Source of the DNA: an uncultured Erysipelotrichaceae bacterium
GTDB lineage: Bacteria; Bacillota_I; Bacilli_A; Erysipelotrichales; Coprobacillaceae
Direction: 5' to 3'
DNA length: 25,762 nt
NCBI GenBank assembly: GCA_900317015.1
Contig: ONFH01000148.1
Span: forward strand, 1 to 25,762
Of this stretch, positions 1 to 7,107 are shown in pieces. The translations under genes and the position numbers were made by a program. The number at the start of each line of letters is the position of its first letter. Positions within the stretch are counted from its first letter, which is position 1. The notes below the pieces were generated by a model. The model was not told where the DNA came from and did not search any database. It saw only the letters and a list, made by a program, of their open reading frames with translations.

Positions 1-171
1 ATTTGGATAACGTTCCATAAAACGTTGATAGTAAGGAAGAACAGCACTCATTGTCGTCTGCTGAAGCATGATCTCAGAGATCCAGATTGCATAAGGATCC
101 TTTGTATGACGAAAGGGCAGATCACGCTTGTTGAGATCATACCAGTTGATCAGTTTTTCTTGAAAATTCAT
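1..171 (-). CDS. mutY: A/G-specific adenine glycosylase MutY (N-terminal part, runs off the window)
   Basis: MutY removes adenine mispaired with 8-oxoguanine in the GO base-excision repair pathway. Only the first 57 residues are in the window, read from the minus strand; the gene continues past position 1. They show the diagnostic MutY N-terminus: a WY...RDLPFR block (residues 10-21), then DPYAIWISEIMLQQT (25-39). In that block E33 corresponds to the catalytic Glu of the family (E. coli Glu37), and the LQQT element contacts DNA. The start at 171 fits the family N-terminus and has a GGTGA ribosome binding site at 176-180. The gene diverges from darA. The [4Fe-4S] and NUDIX-like C-terminal parts cannot be seen. 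A MutY/Nth-family glycosylase is certain; MutY rather than Nth is supported by the N-terminal tryptophan block. Confidence 0.93.
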   Translation of the reverse strand, partial: MNFQEKLINWYDLNKRDLPFRHTKDPYAIWISEIMLQQTTMSAVLPYYQRFMERYPN

Positions 172-187
172 AATATCACCGGGTCCT

Positions 188-196
188 ATTCTACCA
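188..196 (-). promoter_or_regulatory. Extended -10 promoter for mutY
   Basis: On the minus strand TGG-TAGAAT (194-196 and 188-193) forms an extended -10 box. No convincing -35 box is seen. The -10 ends 16 nt before the mutY start, so the predicted leader is only about 10 nt and the GGTGA ribosome binding site lies almost at the 5' end of the mRNA. Confidence 0.5.
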
Positions 197-260
197 TATA
201 AATCAAAAGATTTTTTTCTCAAGCTAAGAAAATTTATATATTTTTGATAAGTTCATGATA

Positions 261-289
261 TTTACTCGATTCGACAATGATGGTAAAAT
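261..289 (+). promoter_or_regulatory. Promoter for darA
   Basis: TTTACT (261-266) and TAAAAT (284-289) are 17 bp apart, with TGG directly before the -10 box (extended -10). AAGGAGG at 298-304 is the ribosome binding site for the gene starting at 313. Confidence 0.6.
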
Positions 290-312
290 AGACATATAAG
301 GAGGCTCATGTT

Positions 313-639
313 ATGAAATTGATCATTGCAATCGTTAACAATGACGACAGCTCAAATGTACAGACAGCCCTCACTGAAGGCGGGTATTTTGTTACAAAGC
401 TCGCTACATCTGGTGGTTTTTTAAAGAAAGGAAATACCACATTCTTTATTGGGACCGATGATGAAAAAGTCGATGGTGCGATTGACATTATTAAAAATCA
501 TGCAAAGAAGCGTGTCGAAAAAGAACCAACTGTCCCACCAACAGAAATGGGAGAATTTTTCACACCAATTATGGTTGACGTGCTGGTCGGCGGGGCAACT
601 GTGTTTGTCTTAAATATCGATCGTTTTGAAAAACTATAA
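313..639 (+). CDS. darA: Cyclic di-AMP receptor DarA (PII-like, YaaQ/PstA family)
   Basis: This 108-residue protein belongs to the PII-like c-di-AMP-binding family (DarA, formerly YaaQ, also called PstA), whose usual length is about 109. It forms a cytosolic trimer that binds the second messenger c-di-AMP; its downstream target is not settled. Family signatures are the TKLATSGGFLKKGNTTF block (residues 28-44), which carries ligand-contacting residues in known structures (T28, G35, F36 and N41 by family alignment), and the C-terminal GGATVFVLNIDRF block (93-105). The ATG at 313 has AAGGAGG with 8-nt spacing and its own promoter. A hairpin follows the stop codon, so it is probably monocistronic. 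In many Bacillota the gene sits near tmk and holB; here its neighbours are mutY and folC. Identification is firm. Confidence 0.95.
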   Translation: MKLIIAIVNNDDSSNVQTALTEGGYFVTKLATSGGFLKKGNTTFFIGTDDEKVDGAIDIIKNHAKKRVEKEPTVPPTEMGEFFTPIMVDVLVGGATVFVLNIDRFEKL

Positions 640-644
640 TGTAC

Positions 645-668
645 ATGGATGGCAATGCCATCCATTTT
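645..668 (+). terminator. Hairpin terminator after darA
   Basis: A perfect 9-bp stem (645-653 with 657-665) has a 3-nt AAT loop and is followed by a short TTTT tract. The tail is weak, so some read-through into folC is likely. Confidence 0.6.
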
Positions 669-686
669 AGTTAGAAGGGAACCATT

Positions 687-2264
687 ATGTATATTGAATT
701 ATTATCTAAGAAAAATGAAGCACAGGTCATGAAGACCTTTGAGACGTATAAAATGAATGTCCCATTATATGAAAATGGAACGATCTTTTTATGTGCTACC
801 GAAAATAATATCGTCTATGGCTTTGTGAAGCTTTATAAATTAAGAGAGATCAAGCTGATCTATGCGATGCCATGCAGTCGTCAGGTCGAGATCTTCCAGA
901 CCTTATTATCGGCTTTGGATCGTATTGGCTATGACCGTCTGATCTTACATACTTCTAAAGCCAATGAACCATTCTTTGCCTCATTTGGTTATTCACGCTC
1001 CAATCCGGGCACGATGGTCAAGATCTTACCATTGTCTCACCACTTTGAGACTTATGATGAAGTGCAGGCCTTTATTGACGCACAGAAGGATCGTGTCTAT
1101 TCACTCGATCATTTTAAGGAGTTTGCGAGAGAACATTTTAATATTCAGTATGTCTTAAAATGTGTGCATATCGGTGGGACGAATGGCAAAGGATCAACGG
1201 TCAACTATACCAAGGAAGTCTTAAAGCATGCCCATTATTATGAAGTGGGGACTTTTACGAGTCCATCCTTAGATCAGCGTTTAGATATCATTCAGATCAA
1301 TGATGTCTCGATGGATGAAAAGACCTTCGTTCATATGGCCAACCGTTTTATGGGAGACTTCTTAGAGGCCAAGCTCTCGAAGTTTGAAATTGAAGTGTTT
1401 ATTTCGATCCTCTACTTTATCTTCAAAGGGGTCGACATTGCCTTATATGAAGTCGGGTTAGGCGGCAGCCTTGATGCGACAAATATTATTGGGCCGCTTT
1501 TAGCCGTCAATACAAATATTGGACTAGATCATACCGATTACTTAGGGGATACCTATACCTCTATAGCGAGAAACAAAGCCGGTATTATTAAGGATGGCGT
1601 GCCTTATATGACCGCCGAGACAAGAGCCGATGTGCTTGATGTCTTTTATGAAGAATGTCAAAAACATCATTCCGAACTGATCCTCATTGATCCCGTTGAA
1701 GATCCTGTTTATGAAAAAGATTCTATTACCTATGATTATCATGGCTATCATGTGACCTTAGACACCGGGGCGCATTATCAGGTGGTCAATTCCGCTTTAG
1801 CTATCAATATTCTAGAGACGATCCGTCCGCTCTTCCCATTTACGACAGATGATCTTATCGAGGGATTAAAAGAAGCCCATTGGGCGGGACGCTTTGAAAA
1901 GGTCCATGAAGATCCTTTGATTATTATTGATGGCGCTCATAATAAGGAAGGCATGGAGGAATTTGTGAGATCTGCAAGAGCGTATGATCATCCTCATGTC
2001 ATCTTCAGTGCTTTAGGGGATAAGGATACCGATGCAATGCTGTCCTTATTATTAAGTCTCACGGATGATGTCACATTGACACAGTTCAAACATAAAAGAG
2101 CGGCGTCGGCGAAAGATCTAGCCAAGGATTTTCCAGTGAAGATCAACACTGACTGGAAGGCCTGTGTGGATGAAGCACTCACCATGCATGAGCGCACGAT
2201 CATGATCACTGGATCTTTGTATTTCTTAGCGCAGGTAAGAGCTTACTTAAAGTCAAAAAAATAA
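687..2264 (+). CDS. folC: GNAT-like domain fused to folylpolyglutamate/dihydrofolate synthase (FolC)
   Basis: FolC adds glutamate to dihydropteroate and/or folates in an ATP-dependent Mur-ligase-type reaction. Residues about 118-525 (about 408 aa, the normal size of FolC) hold the P-loop GGTNGKGST (163-171), the EVGLGGSLDATN block (256-266), IGLDHTDYLG (278-287), a WAGRFE block (399-404) and DGAHN (415-419). Residues 1-112 are extra: strand-helix patterning, GFVKLY near 45 and NEPFFASFGYS (93-103) resemble a degenerate GNAT acyltransferase, but the acetyl-CoA pyrophosphate loop is not recognisable. The start at 687 has a good ribosome binding site (AGAAGGGA, 673-680), and no convincing internal start precedes the FolC part, so the fusion looks genuine. 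Two residues usual in FolC motifs differ: Ser261 for Arg and Asn296 for Glu. FolC identity is firm; the role of the N-terminal domain is unknown. Confidence 0.9.
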   Translation: MYIELLSKKNEAQVMKTFETYKMNVPLYENGTIFLCATENNIVYGFVKLYKLREIKLIYAMPCSRQVEIFQTLLSALDRIGYDRLILHTSKANEPFFASFGYSRSNPGTMVKILPLSHHFETYDEVQAFIDAQKDRVYSLDHFKEFAREHFNIQYVLKCVHIGGTNGKGSTVNYTKEVLKHAHYYEVGTFTSPSLDQRLDIIQINDVSMDEKTFVHMANRFMGDFLEAKLSKFEIEVFISILYFIFKGVDIALYEVGLGGSLDATNIIGPLLAVNTNIGLDHTDYLGDTYTSIARNKAGIIKDGVPYMTAETRADVLDVFYEECQKHHSELILIDPVEDPVYEKDSITYDYHGYHVTLDTGAHYQVVNSALAINILETIRPLFPFTTDDLIEGLKEAHWAGRFEKVHEDPLIIIDGAHNKEGMEEFVRSARAYDHPHVIFSALGDKDTDAMLSLLLSLTDDVTLTQFKHKRAASAKDLAKDFPVKINTDWKACVDEALTMHERTIMITGSLYFLAQVRAYLKSKK

Positions 2265-2271
2265 TGGATTG

Positions 2272-2295
2272 AAGGGCAATATTTTTGCCCTTTTT
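2272..2295 (+). terminator. Intrinsic terminator after folC
   Basis: An 8-bp stem AAGGGCAA/TTGCCCTT (2272-2279 with 2285-2292) closes a 5-nt loop, and a T tract runs on to 2295. It starts 8 nt after the folC stop codon. Confidence 0.8.
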
Positions 2296-2354
2296 CTTGT
2301 AATTTTTGTTTAGGTATGGTAAGCTTGAGCAGCTTTAGAAAGAGAGAACAATAA

Positions 2355-3914
2355 ATGAGCAAAATAACTTTTAATGAATTACCTTTAAGCAGTGACGTTT
2401 TAAGAGCCATCGAAGAAATGGGCTTTGAAAAACCAAGTAAGATCCAGGAACAGGCCATCCCTGAAGCCATGAAGGGCCGTGACATCATCGGTCAGGCACA
2501 GACAGGAACAGGAAAAACATTAGCCTTTGGATCAGTCCTGCTCACAAACTTAAAACCAAGTGATCATATCTCTGCCATCGTTTTATCACCAACAAGAGAA
2601 CTAGCCAATCAGATCTATGAACAGTTCAAGAAGATGGGCCGTTATACCGACTTACGCTTTACGTGCGTCTTTGGCGGAAGTCCGATCGAACGACAGATCC
2701 GTACGATCAAAAAGGGCTGTGATATTATTATCGGGACACCAGGACGTGTCATGGACTTAATGCGTCGTAAGGTGTTACGTTTAGATGAATTACAATATTT
2801 CGTTTTAGATGAAGCCGATGAAATGTTAAATATGGGCTTTGTCGAAGACATTGAAACGATCTTACAGAGCGTGCCAGAAACAAGACAGACCTTATTATTC
2901 TCGGCCACGATGCCCGATGGCATTAAGAAGATCGCTTCTAACTATATGAAAAAGGATTACTTACATATTCGTATTAAACAGAAGCAACAGACTGCAACAA
3001 CAGTGGAACAGTTCTTCTATGTCGTCAAACCTAAGGAAAAGTTTGAAACATTATGCCGTGTGCTAGATTCTGAAAAGATCGATAGTGCGATCATCTTCTG
3101 TAAAACCAAGCGCAGCGTCGATGAAGTGGCTTCTGAATTAAAGGCCCATAACTATAATGTCGAATCGATGCATGGGGATATCTCTCAGGAGACGCGTATG
3201 CATACCTTAAAACAGTTCAAGGCTGGGAAGATCAAATACTTAGTGGCGACAGATGTGGCGGCAAGAGGAATTGACGTGGATCATGTCAGCCATGTCATCA
3301 ACTATGAATTACCTCAGGAAGATGAACTGTATATCCACCGTATCGGTCGTACTGGCCGTGCTGGGGCCAAGGGTGTCGCTTTCTCATTAGTCTCACCAAG
3401 AGAACTAAGCTACTTTAGAAAGATTGAACGGAAAACGAATTCTCATTTCGTCGAATTAGAAGTGCCAACGATCGATGATATCTTTAATAATAAGATGAAT
3501 GAGATCTTATTTGAGATCCAGGATATTTTAGATCATAATGGGCAGTACGATTATCGTGAAGTCGTCAGATCGATTCCTAAGAACATGCGTGATGATGTCT
3601 TAGCCGCTTTATTAAAGATGGCCTTTGATGCGAAGATCGGCTATGAATATGATGACGAGAATGACTTAAGCGAGATCAAATATGATAAATTGATGTTTGA
3701 CCGAGGCAAGGTCGATCGTGTCAATAAGAGCAAGCTCATCGCCTTCATCTGTGATGAATCAGGTATTAAGAGTGACAAGCTAGGGGAGATCACGATCAAA
3801 CGTAAGTGTTCTTATGTTTATGTGGAAAAAGACGTTACAGATCGTGTGATCAAGAAGTGCAGTCATAAGAAATTAAATAATCGTAAAGTCGAAGTGACTT
3901 ACGTAGAAGGATAG
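2355..3914 (+). CDS. deaD: DEAD-box RNA helicase with DbpA-type RNA-binding domain
   Basis: An ATP-dependent RNA helicase of 519 residues, probably acting in ribosome assembly or RNA turnover. Every core motif is present: Q motif around 23-36, AQTGTGKT (48-55), PTRELA (79-84), TPGR (128-131), DEAD (152-155), SAT (183-185), the ARGID region (303-307) and HRIGRTGR (328-335). Residues about 445-519 match the DbpA/RRM-like C-terminal domain that directs DbpA, YxiN and CsdA/DeaD-type helicases to structured RNA, often 23S rRNA. The name deaD (cshA-like) is a family label; the exact substrate is not shown. The ribosome binding site is a weak purine run (2341-2348). The gene stands alone between two terminators, and its own stop codon lies in the second. 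Confidence 0.93.
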   Translation: MSKITFNELPLSSDVLRAIEEMGFEKPSKIQEQAIPEAMKGRDIIGQAQTGTGKTLAFGSVLLTNLKPSDHISAIVLSPTRELANQIYEQFKKMGRYTDLRFTCVFGGSPIERQIRTIKKGCDIIIGTPGRVMDLMRRKVLRLDELQYFVLDEADEMLNMGFVEDIETILQSVPETRQTLLFSATMPDGIKKIASNYMKKDYLHIRIKQKQQTATTVEQFFYVVKPKEKFETLCRVLDSEKIDSAIIFCKTKRSVDEVASELKAHNYNVESMHGDISQETRMHTLKQFKAGKIKYLVATDVAARGIDVDHVSHVINYELPQEDELYIHRIGRTGRAGAKGVAFSLVSPRELSYFRKIERKTNSHFVELEVPTIDDIFNNKMNEILFEIQDILDHNGQYDYREVVRSIPKNMRDDVLAALLKMAFDAKIGYEYDDENDLSEIKYDKLMFDRGKVDRVNKSKLIAFICDESGIKSDKLGEITIKRKCSYVYVEKDVTDRVIKKCSHKKLNNRKVEVTYVEG

Positions 3915-3938
3915 TGGTCAGAAATGATCACTATTTTT
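3911..3938 (+). terminator. Terminator overlapping the helicase stop codon
   Basis: A 10-bp stem (3911-3920 with 3925-3934, one G-U pair) closes a GAAA tetraloop and is followed by a T run (3934-3938). The TAG stop codon (3912-3914) lies inside the left arm. Confidence 0.8.
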
Positions 3939-4003
3939 CATTTTGGCATGAATTTTTAGAGAAAGGTCAAAATTTCTTGACAAAATTTTACCGTCCGTAC
4001 AAG

Positions 4004-4017
4004 TGAAAGCGCCTAAA
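4004..4017 (+). promoter_or_regulatory. cre-like site 1 upstream of ppdK
   Basis: TGAAAGCGCCTAAA matches the catabolite-responsive element consensus TGWNANCGNTNWCA except at positions 10 and 13. It lies 160 bp upstream of ppdK. CcpA binding is inferred from sequence only. Confidence 0.4.
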
Positions 4018-4102
4018 TTTTTTTATTGAAGAGGTCGACTTTTTTTGCATTTGGTCAAGAATAAGAATAGAATGATACTTTATCAGTGCTTTTGAAAATG
4101 CA

Positions 4103-4116
4103 TGAAAACGCTTTAC
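4103..4116 (+). promoter_or_regulatory. cre-like site 2 overlapping the ppdK -35 box
   Basis: TGAAAACGCTTTAC matches the cre consensus except for its last two positions, and it overlaps the predicted -35 box at 4112-4117. CcpA bound here would be expected to repress. Its TGAAAAC half is also mirrored by GTTTTCA at 4125-4131. Confidence 0.45.
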
Positions 4117-4140
4117 TAGGAAGGGTTTTCAATGTATAAT
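4112..4140 (+). promoter_or_regulatory. Main ppdK promoter
   Basis: TTTACT (4112-4117) and a perfect TATAAT (4135-4140) are 17 bp apart. The leader to the start at 4177 is about 30 nt and carries AGGAGGT (4158-4164). A second, weaker candidate lies upstream (TTTGCA at 4044-4049, TAGAAT at 4068-4073). Confidence 0.65.
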
Positions 4141-4176
4141 GTCAACTGTACTTAAACAGGAGGTATAAAATAAGTT

Positions 4177-6831
4177 ATGAAAAAATATGTTTACTTATTC
4201 CGCGAAGCTGCAGCTTTAGATATGCCACTTGATGAAAAGAAAAAGATTTTCGGTGGTAAAGGTGCAAACTTAGCAGAAATGACTGGAATTGGTCTTCCAG
4301 TTCCTCAGGGCTTCACTGTTACAACAGAAGCTTGTACTCAGTACTATGAAGATGGTGCTAAGTTAACTGATGAAATGAAGAAAGAAATCTCTGACAACTT
4401 AAAGGAAATGGAAAAGATCACTGGTAGAACTTTCGGTGATCCTAAGAACCCACTTCTTGTATCTGTACGTTCTGGTGCACGTGAATCTATGCCAGGTATG
4501 ATGGATACAGTCTTAAACTTAGGTTTAAACGATGAAGTTGCCGCTCAGTTCGCTAAAGATACTGGTAATGAAAGATTCGTATATGACTCATATCGTCGTT
4601 TCATCCAGATGTTTGCGGATGTTGTAAGAGGATTCCCAAGAGAAAAATTCGAATTACAGTTCGATAAGATGAAAGAAGAAAAAGGCTATGAATTCGATAC
4701 TGACTTCACTGCAGAAGATTTAAAGGCTGTTGTAGAAGTTTACAAGGATGAATTCAAGAAGTTAGACCCAGCTGGTTTCCCACAGAATCCTATGGATCAG
4801 TTATACGCAGCTGTTGGTGCCGTATTTGGTTCTTGGAACAATGACCGTGCAATCACTTATCGTCGTTTAAACGATATCCCTGGTTCTTGGGGTACTGCTG
4901 TAAACGTTCAGCAGATGGTTTATGGTAACCGTTCAGAAACTTCTGGTACTGGTGTTGCCTTCACTCGTAACCCAGCTACTGGTGAAAACAAATTATTCGG
5001 TGAATACTTAATGAACGCTCAGGGCGAAGACGTTGTATCTGGTGTTCGTACTCCTTCACCAATCGCTAAATTAAAGGAACAGATGCCTGAAGTTTACGAT
5101 CAGTTCGTAAAGATCTGTGATACTCTTGAATCTCATTACAAGAATATGCAGGATATGGAATTTACTATTGAAGATGGTAAATTATTCATGTTACAGACTC
5201 GTAATGGTAAGAGAACAGCTCAGGCTGCATTAAAGATCGCTGTTGATATGGTCAACGAAGGCTTAGTGACTAAAGATGAAGCTTTATTATTAGTTGAACC
5301 AAAACAGTTAGATCAGTTATTACATCCAAACTTCGATCAGGAAGCATTAAAGGCTGCTAAGGAAGTTGCAACAGGTTTAGCTGCTTCTCCAGGTGCTGCT
5401 ACTGGTCACTTATATTTCACAGCTGATGATGCAAAGGCTGCACACGAAAATGGTGTTCAGAACTTGATCTTAGCTCGTAACGAAACTTCTCCAGAAGATA
5501 TCGAAGGTATGGTCGTATGTAACGGTATCTTAACAGTTCGTGGTGGTATGACTTCACACGCTGCCGTCGTTGCTCGTGGTATGGGTACTTGCTGCGTATC
5601 TGGTTGTGGTGCAATCAGAGTTGATGAAGCTACTAAGACATTAACATTACCTGATGGCCGTGAATTACATGAAGGCGACTATGTATCATTAAATGGTTCT
5701 ACTGGTCAGGTCTTCGCAGAAAAGATTGCTACAACAGCTCCTACAATCGGTGGCGATTTCGCTACATTCATGAATTGGGCTGATGAAGCACGTAGATTAA
5801 AAGTAAGAACAAACGCTGATAACCCAAGAGATGCTAAACAGGCTAGAGACTTCGGTGCAGAAGGTATTGGTCTTTGCCGTACAGAACATATGTTCTTCGA
5901 CGAAGAAAGAATCTTCAACTTCCGTCGTATGATCTGTGCATCAACTGTTGAAGAAAGAGTTGAAGCATTATCTAAGATCGAACCTTATCAGCAGGCTGAC
6001 TTCGAAGAATTATATAGAACAATGGGTAAATATGGTGTTAACATCCGTTTCTTAGACCCACCTCTACATGAATTCTTACCTCATACTGATGAAGAAATTA
6101 AGCCATTAGCTGAATCTTTAGGTATGACATTCGAAGCATTAAAGGCTCGTGTTGATTCATTAAAGGAATTCAACCCAATGATGGGTCATCGTGGCTGCCG
6201 TCTTGCAGTTACATATCCTGAAATTGCTGCTATGCAGACAGAAGCTGTCATCAAAGCTGCAATCAACGTTTCTAAAGAAACTGGCAATATGATCGAACCT
6301 GAAATCATGATCCCTCTTGTTGGCGAAGTTAAGGAATTAGCATTCGTTAAGAAGACAGTTACTAAGACTGCAGATCAGATCATTGCAGATGCCGGTGTAG
6401 ATATGAAGTACCATGTAGGTACAATGATCGAAATCCCAAGAGCTGCATTAACAGCTGACAAGATCGCTACTGAAGCTGAATTCTTCTCATTTGGTACGAA
6501 TGACTTAACTCAGATGACATTCGGTTTCTCTCGTGATGATGCTGGTAAGTTCTTAGGCGATTACTATAAGAACAACATCTACGAACATGATCCATTCCAG
6601 ACAATCGATGTTGATGGTGTCGGTCAGTTAGTAAAGATGGCTGTTGAAAAAGGTAAGGCTACTCGTCCAGATATCAAGTTAGGTATCTGTGGTGAACATG
6701 GTGGCGATCCAAAGACTGTAGAATTCTGTCATAACGTTGGATTAACTTATGTATCATGCTCTCCATTCAGAGTTCCACTTGCTCGTTTAGCTGCTGCTCA
6801 GGCTGCTGTAAAAGAAAAAATGGCTAAATAG
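4177..6831 (+). CDS. ppdK: Pyruvate, phosphate dikinase
   Basis: PPDK reversibly converts pyruvate, ATP and phosphate to phosphoenolpyruvate, AMP and pyrophosphate; in anaerobes it can work in the glycolytic direction. The 884-residue length is normal. The ATP-grasp N-domain starts with GGKGANLAEM (26-35) and includes VSVRSGARESMPGMMDT (95-111). The swivelling domain carries GGMTSHAAVVARG (456-468), with phospho-acceptor His461 and the regulatory-type Thr459. The C-terminal PEP-binding barrel ends with LGICGEHGG (835-843), containing the catalytic Cys838. An in-frame stop just upstream fixes the start at 4177, although AGGAGG sits 13 nt away. Codon use differs from the neighbours (GGT, GCT, GTT and ACT preferred), as expected for a very highly expressed gene. 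Two cre-like sites suggest catabolite control. It is transcribed alone, ending at a strong terminator. Confidence 0.97.
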   Translation: MKKYVYLFREAAALDMPLDEKKKIFGGKGANLAEMTGIGLPVPQGFTVTTEACTQYYEDGAKLTDEMKKEISDNLKEMEKITGRTFGDPKNPLLVSVRSGARESMPGMMDTVLNLGLNDEVAAQFAKDTGNERFVYDSYRRFIQMFADVVRGFPREKFELQFDKMKEEKGYEFDTDFTAEDLKAVVEVYKDEFKKLDPAGFPQNPMDQLYAAVGAVFGSWNNDRAITYRRLNDIPGSWGTAVNVQQMVYGNRSETSGTGVAFTRNPATGENKLFGEYLMNAQGEDVVSGVRTPSPIAKLKEQMPEVYDQFVKICDTLESHYKNMQDMEFTIEDGKLFMLQTRNGKRTAQAALKIAVDMVNEGLVTKDEALLLVEPKQLDQLLHPNFDQEALKAAKEVATGLAASPGAATGHLYFTADDAKAAHENGVQNLILARNETSPEDIEGMVVCNGILTVRGGMTSHAAVVARGMGTCCVSGCGAIRVDEATKTLTLPDGRELHEGDYVSLNGSTGQVFAEKIATTAPTIGGDFATFMNWADEARRLKVRTNADNPRDAKQARDFGAEGIGLCRTEHMFFDEERIFNFRRMICASTVEERVEALSKIEPYQQADFEELYRTMGKYGVNIRFLDPPLHEFLPHTDEEIKPLAESLGMTFEALKARVDSLKEFNPMMGHRGCRLAVTYPEIAAMQTEAVIKAAINVSKETGNMIEPEIMIPLVGEVKELAFVKKTVTKTADQIIADAGVDMKYHVGTMIEIPRAALTADKIATEAEFFSFGTNDLTQMTFGFSRDDAGKFLGDYYKNNIYEHDPFQTIDVDGVGQLVKMAVEKGKATRPDIKLGICGEHGGDPKTVEFCHNVGLTYVSCSPFRVPLARLAAAQAAVKEKMAK

Positions 6832-6850
6832 TAATTCATAACTTATTTAG

Positions 6851-6876
6851 AAAAGGCACACTTCGGTGTGTCTTTT
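6851..6876 (+). terminator. Strong terminator after ppdK
   Basis: An 11-bp stem (6851-6861 with 6866-6876, one G-U pair) is capped by a UUCG tetraloop. The right arm ends in TTTT. Confidence 0.85.
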
Positions 6877-6930
6877 CGCTATCTCAAAGAAAAAATGAAG
6901 TAGGATCTCTTCAAATGCTTTGAATAAAGC

Positions 6931-6958
6931 TTGTTTACTTCTCACTTTTCTGTATGAT
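6931..6958 (+). promoter_or_regulatory. Candidate promoter of a small RNA unit
   Basis: TTGTTT (6931-6936) and TATGAT (6953-6958) are 16 bp apart. Nothing longer than a 24-codon reading frame follows before the next terminator. Confidence 0.35.
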
Positions 6959-6964
6959 AGAAAA

Positions 6965-7082
6965 CGAAGTTTAAACTTCAAAATAGATTGAATCATCTCT
7001 ACTTTTTCTGTATAAGCAAGGCGGACAAAATGAGTATGCAGTCAGAAGTAGATGCACCAATACAGTTCGTATTGGTGTTTTT
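6965..7082 (+). ncRNA. Possible small structured RNA (family not recognised)
   Basis: A transcript from the promoter at 6931-6958 would be about 118 nt and end at the terminator at 7055-7082. It begins near a perfect 14-nt palindrome (6966-6979). A central two-part hairpin is possible, with CTACTT pairing with AAGTAG and CTGTAT with ATGCAG across an internal loop and a purine-rich apical loop containing AAGGCGG. I do not recognise it as SRP RNA, 6S RNA, a T-box or a riboswitch I know. It could equally be a decayed leader of a lost gene. Confidence 0.3.
7055..7082 (+). terminator. Intrinsic terminator in the gene-free stretch
   Basis: A perfect 9-bp stem CACCAATAC/GTATTGGTG (7055-7063 with 7069-7077) has a 5-nt loop and is followed by TTTTT (7078-7082). 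No gene lies directly upstream, which implies an untranslated transcript. Confidence 0.7.
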
Positions 7083-7107
7083 ATTTCCATCGATATTTCT
7101 TTAAGAA

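Noticed and set aside
1994..2209. Minus-strand open frame inside folC
   Set aside because: No ribosome binding site or protein-like motif; it is a shadow of the strong coding frame on the other strand. The same applies to the other long antisense frames in ppdK, pcrA, pyrD and rlmD.
3977..4005. Perfect TTGACA -35 box far upstream of ppdK
   Set aside because: At 16-18 bp spacing there is no acceptable -10 box (CAAGTG and similar); the later promoter at 4112-4140 is far better.
6965..7082. SRP (4.5S-like) RNA
   Set aside because: AAGCAAGGCGGAC looks superficially similar, but the conserved GGAAGGAAGCAGCC core is missing.
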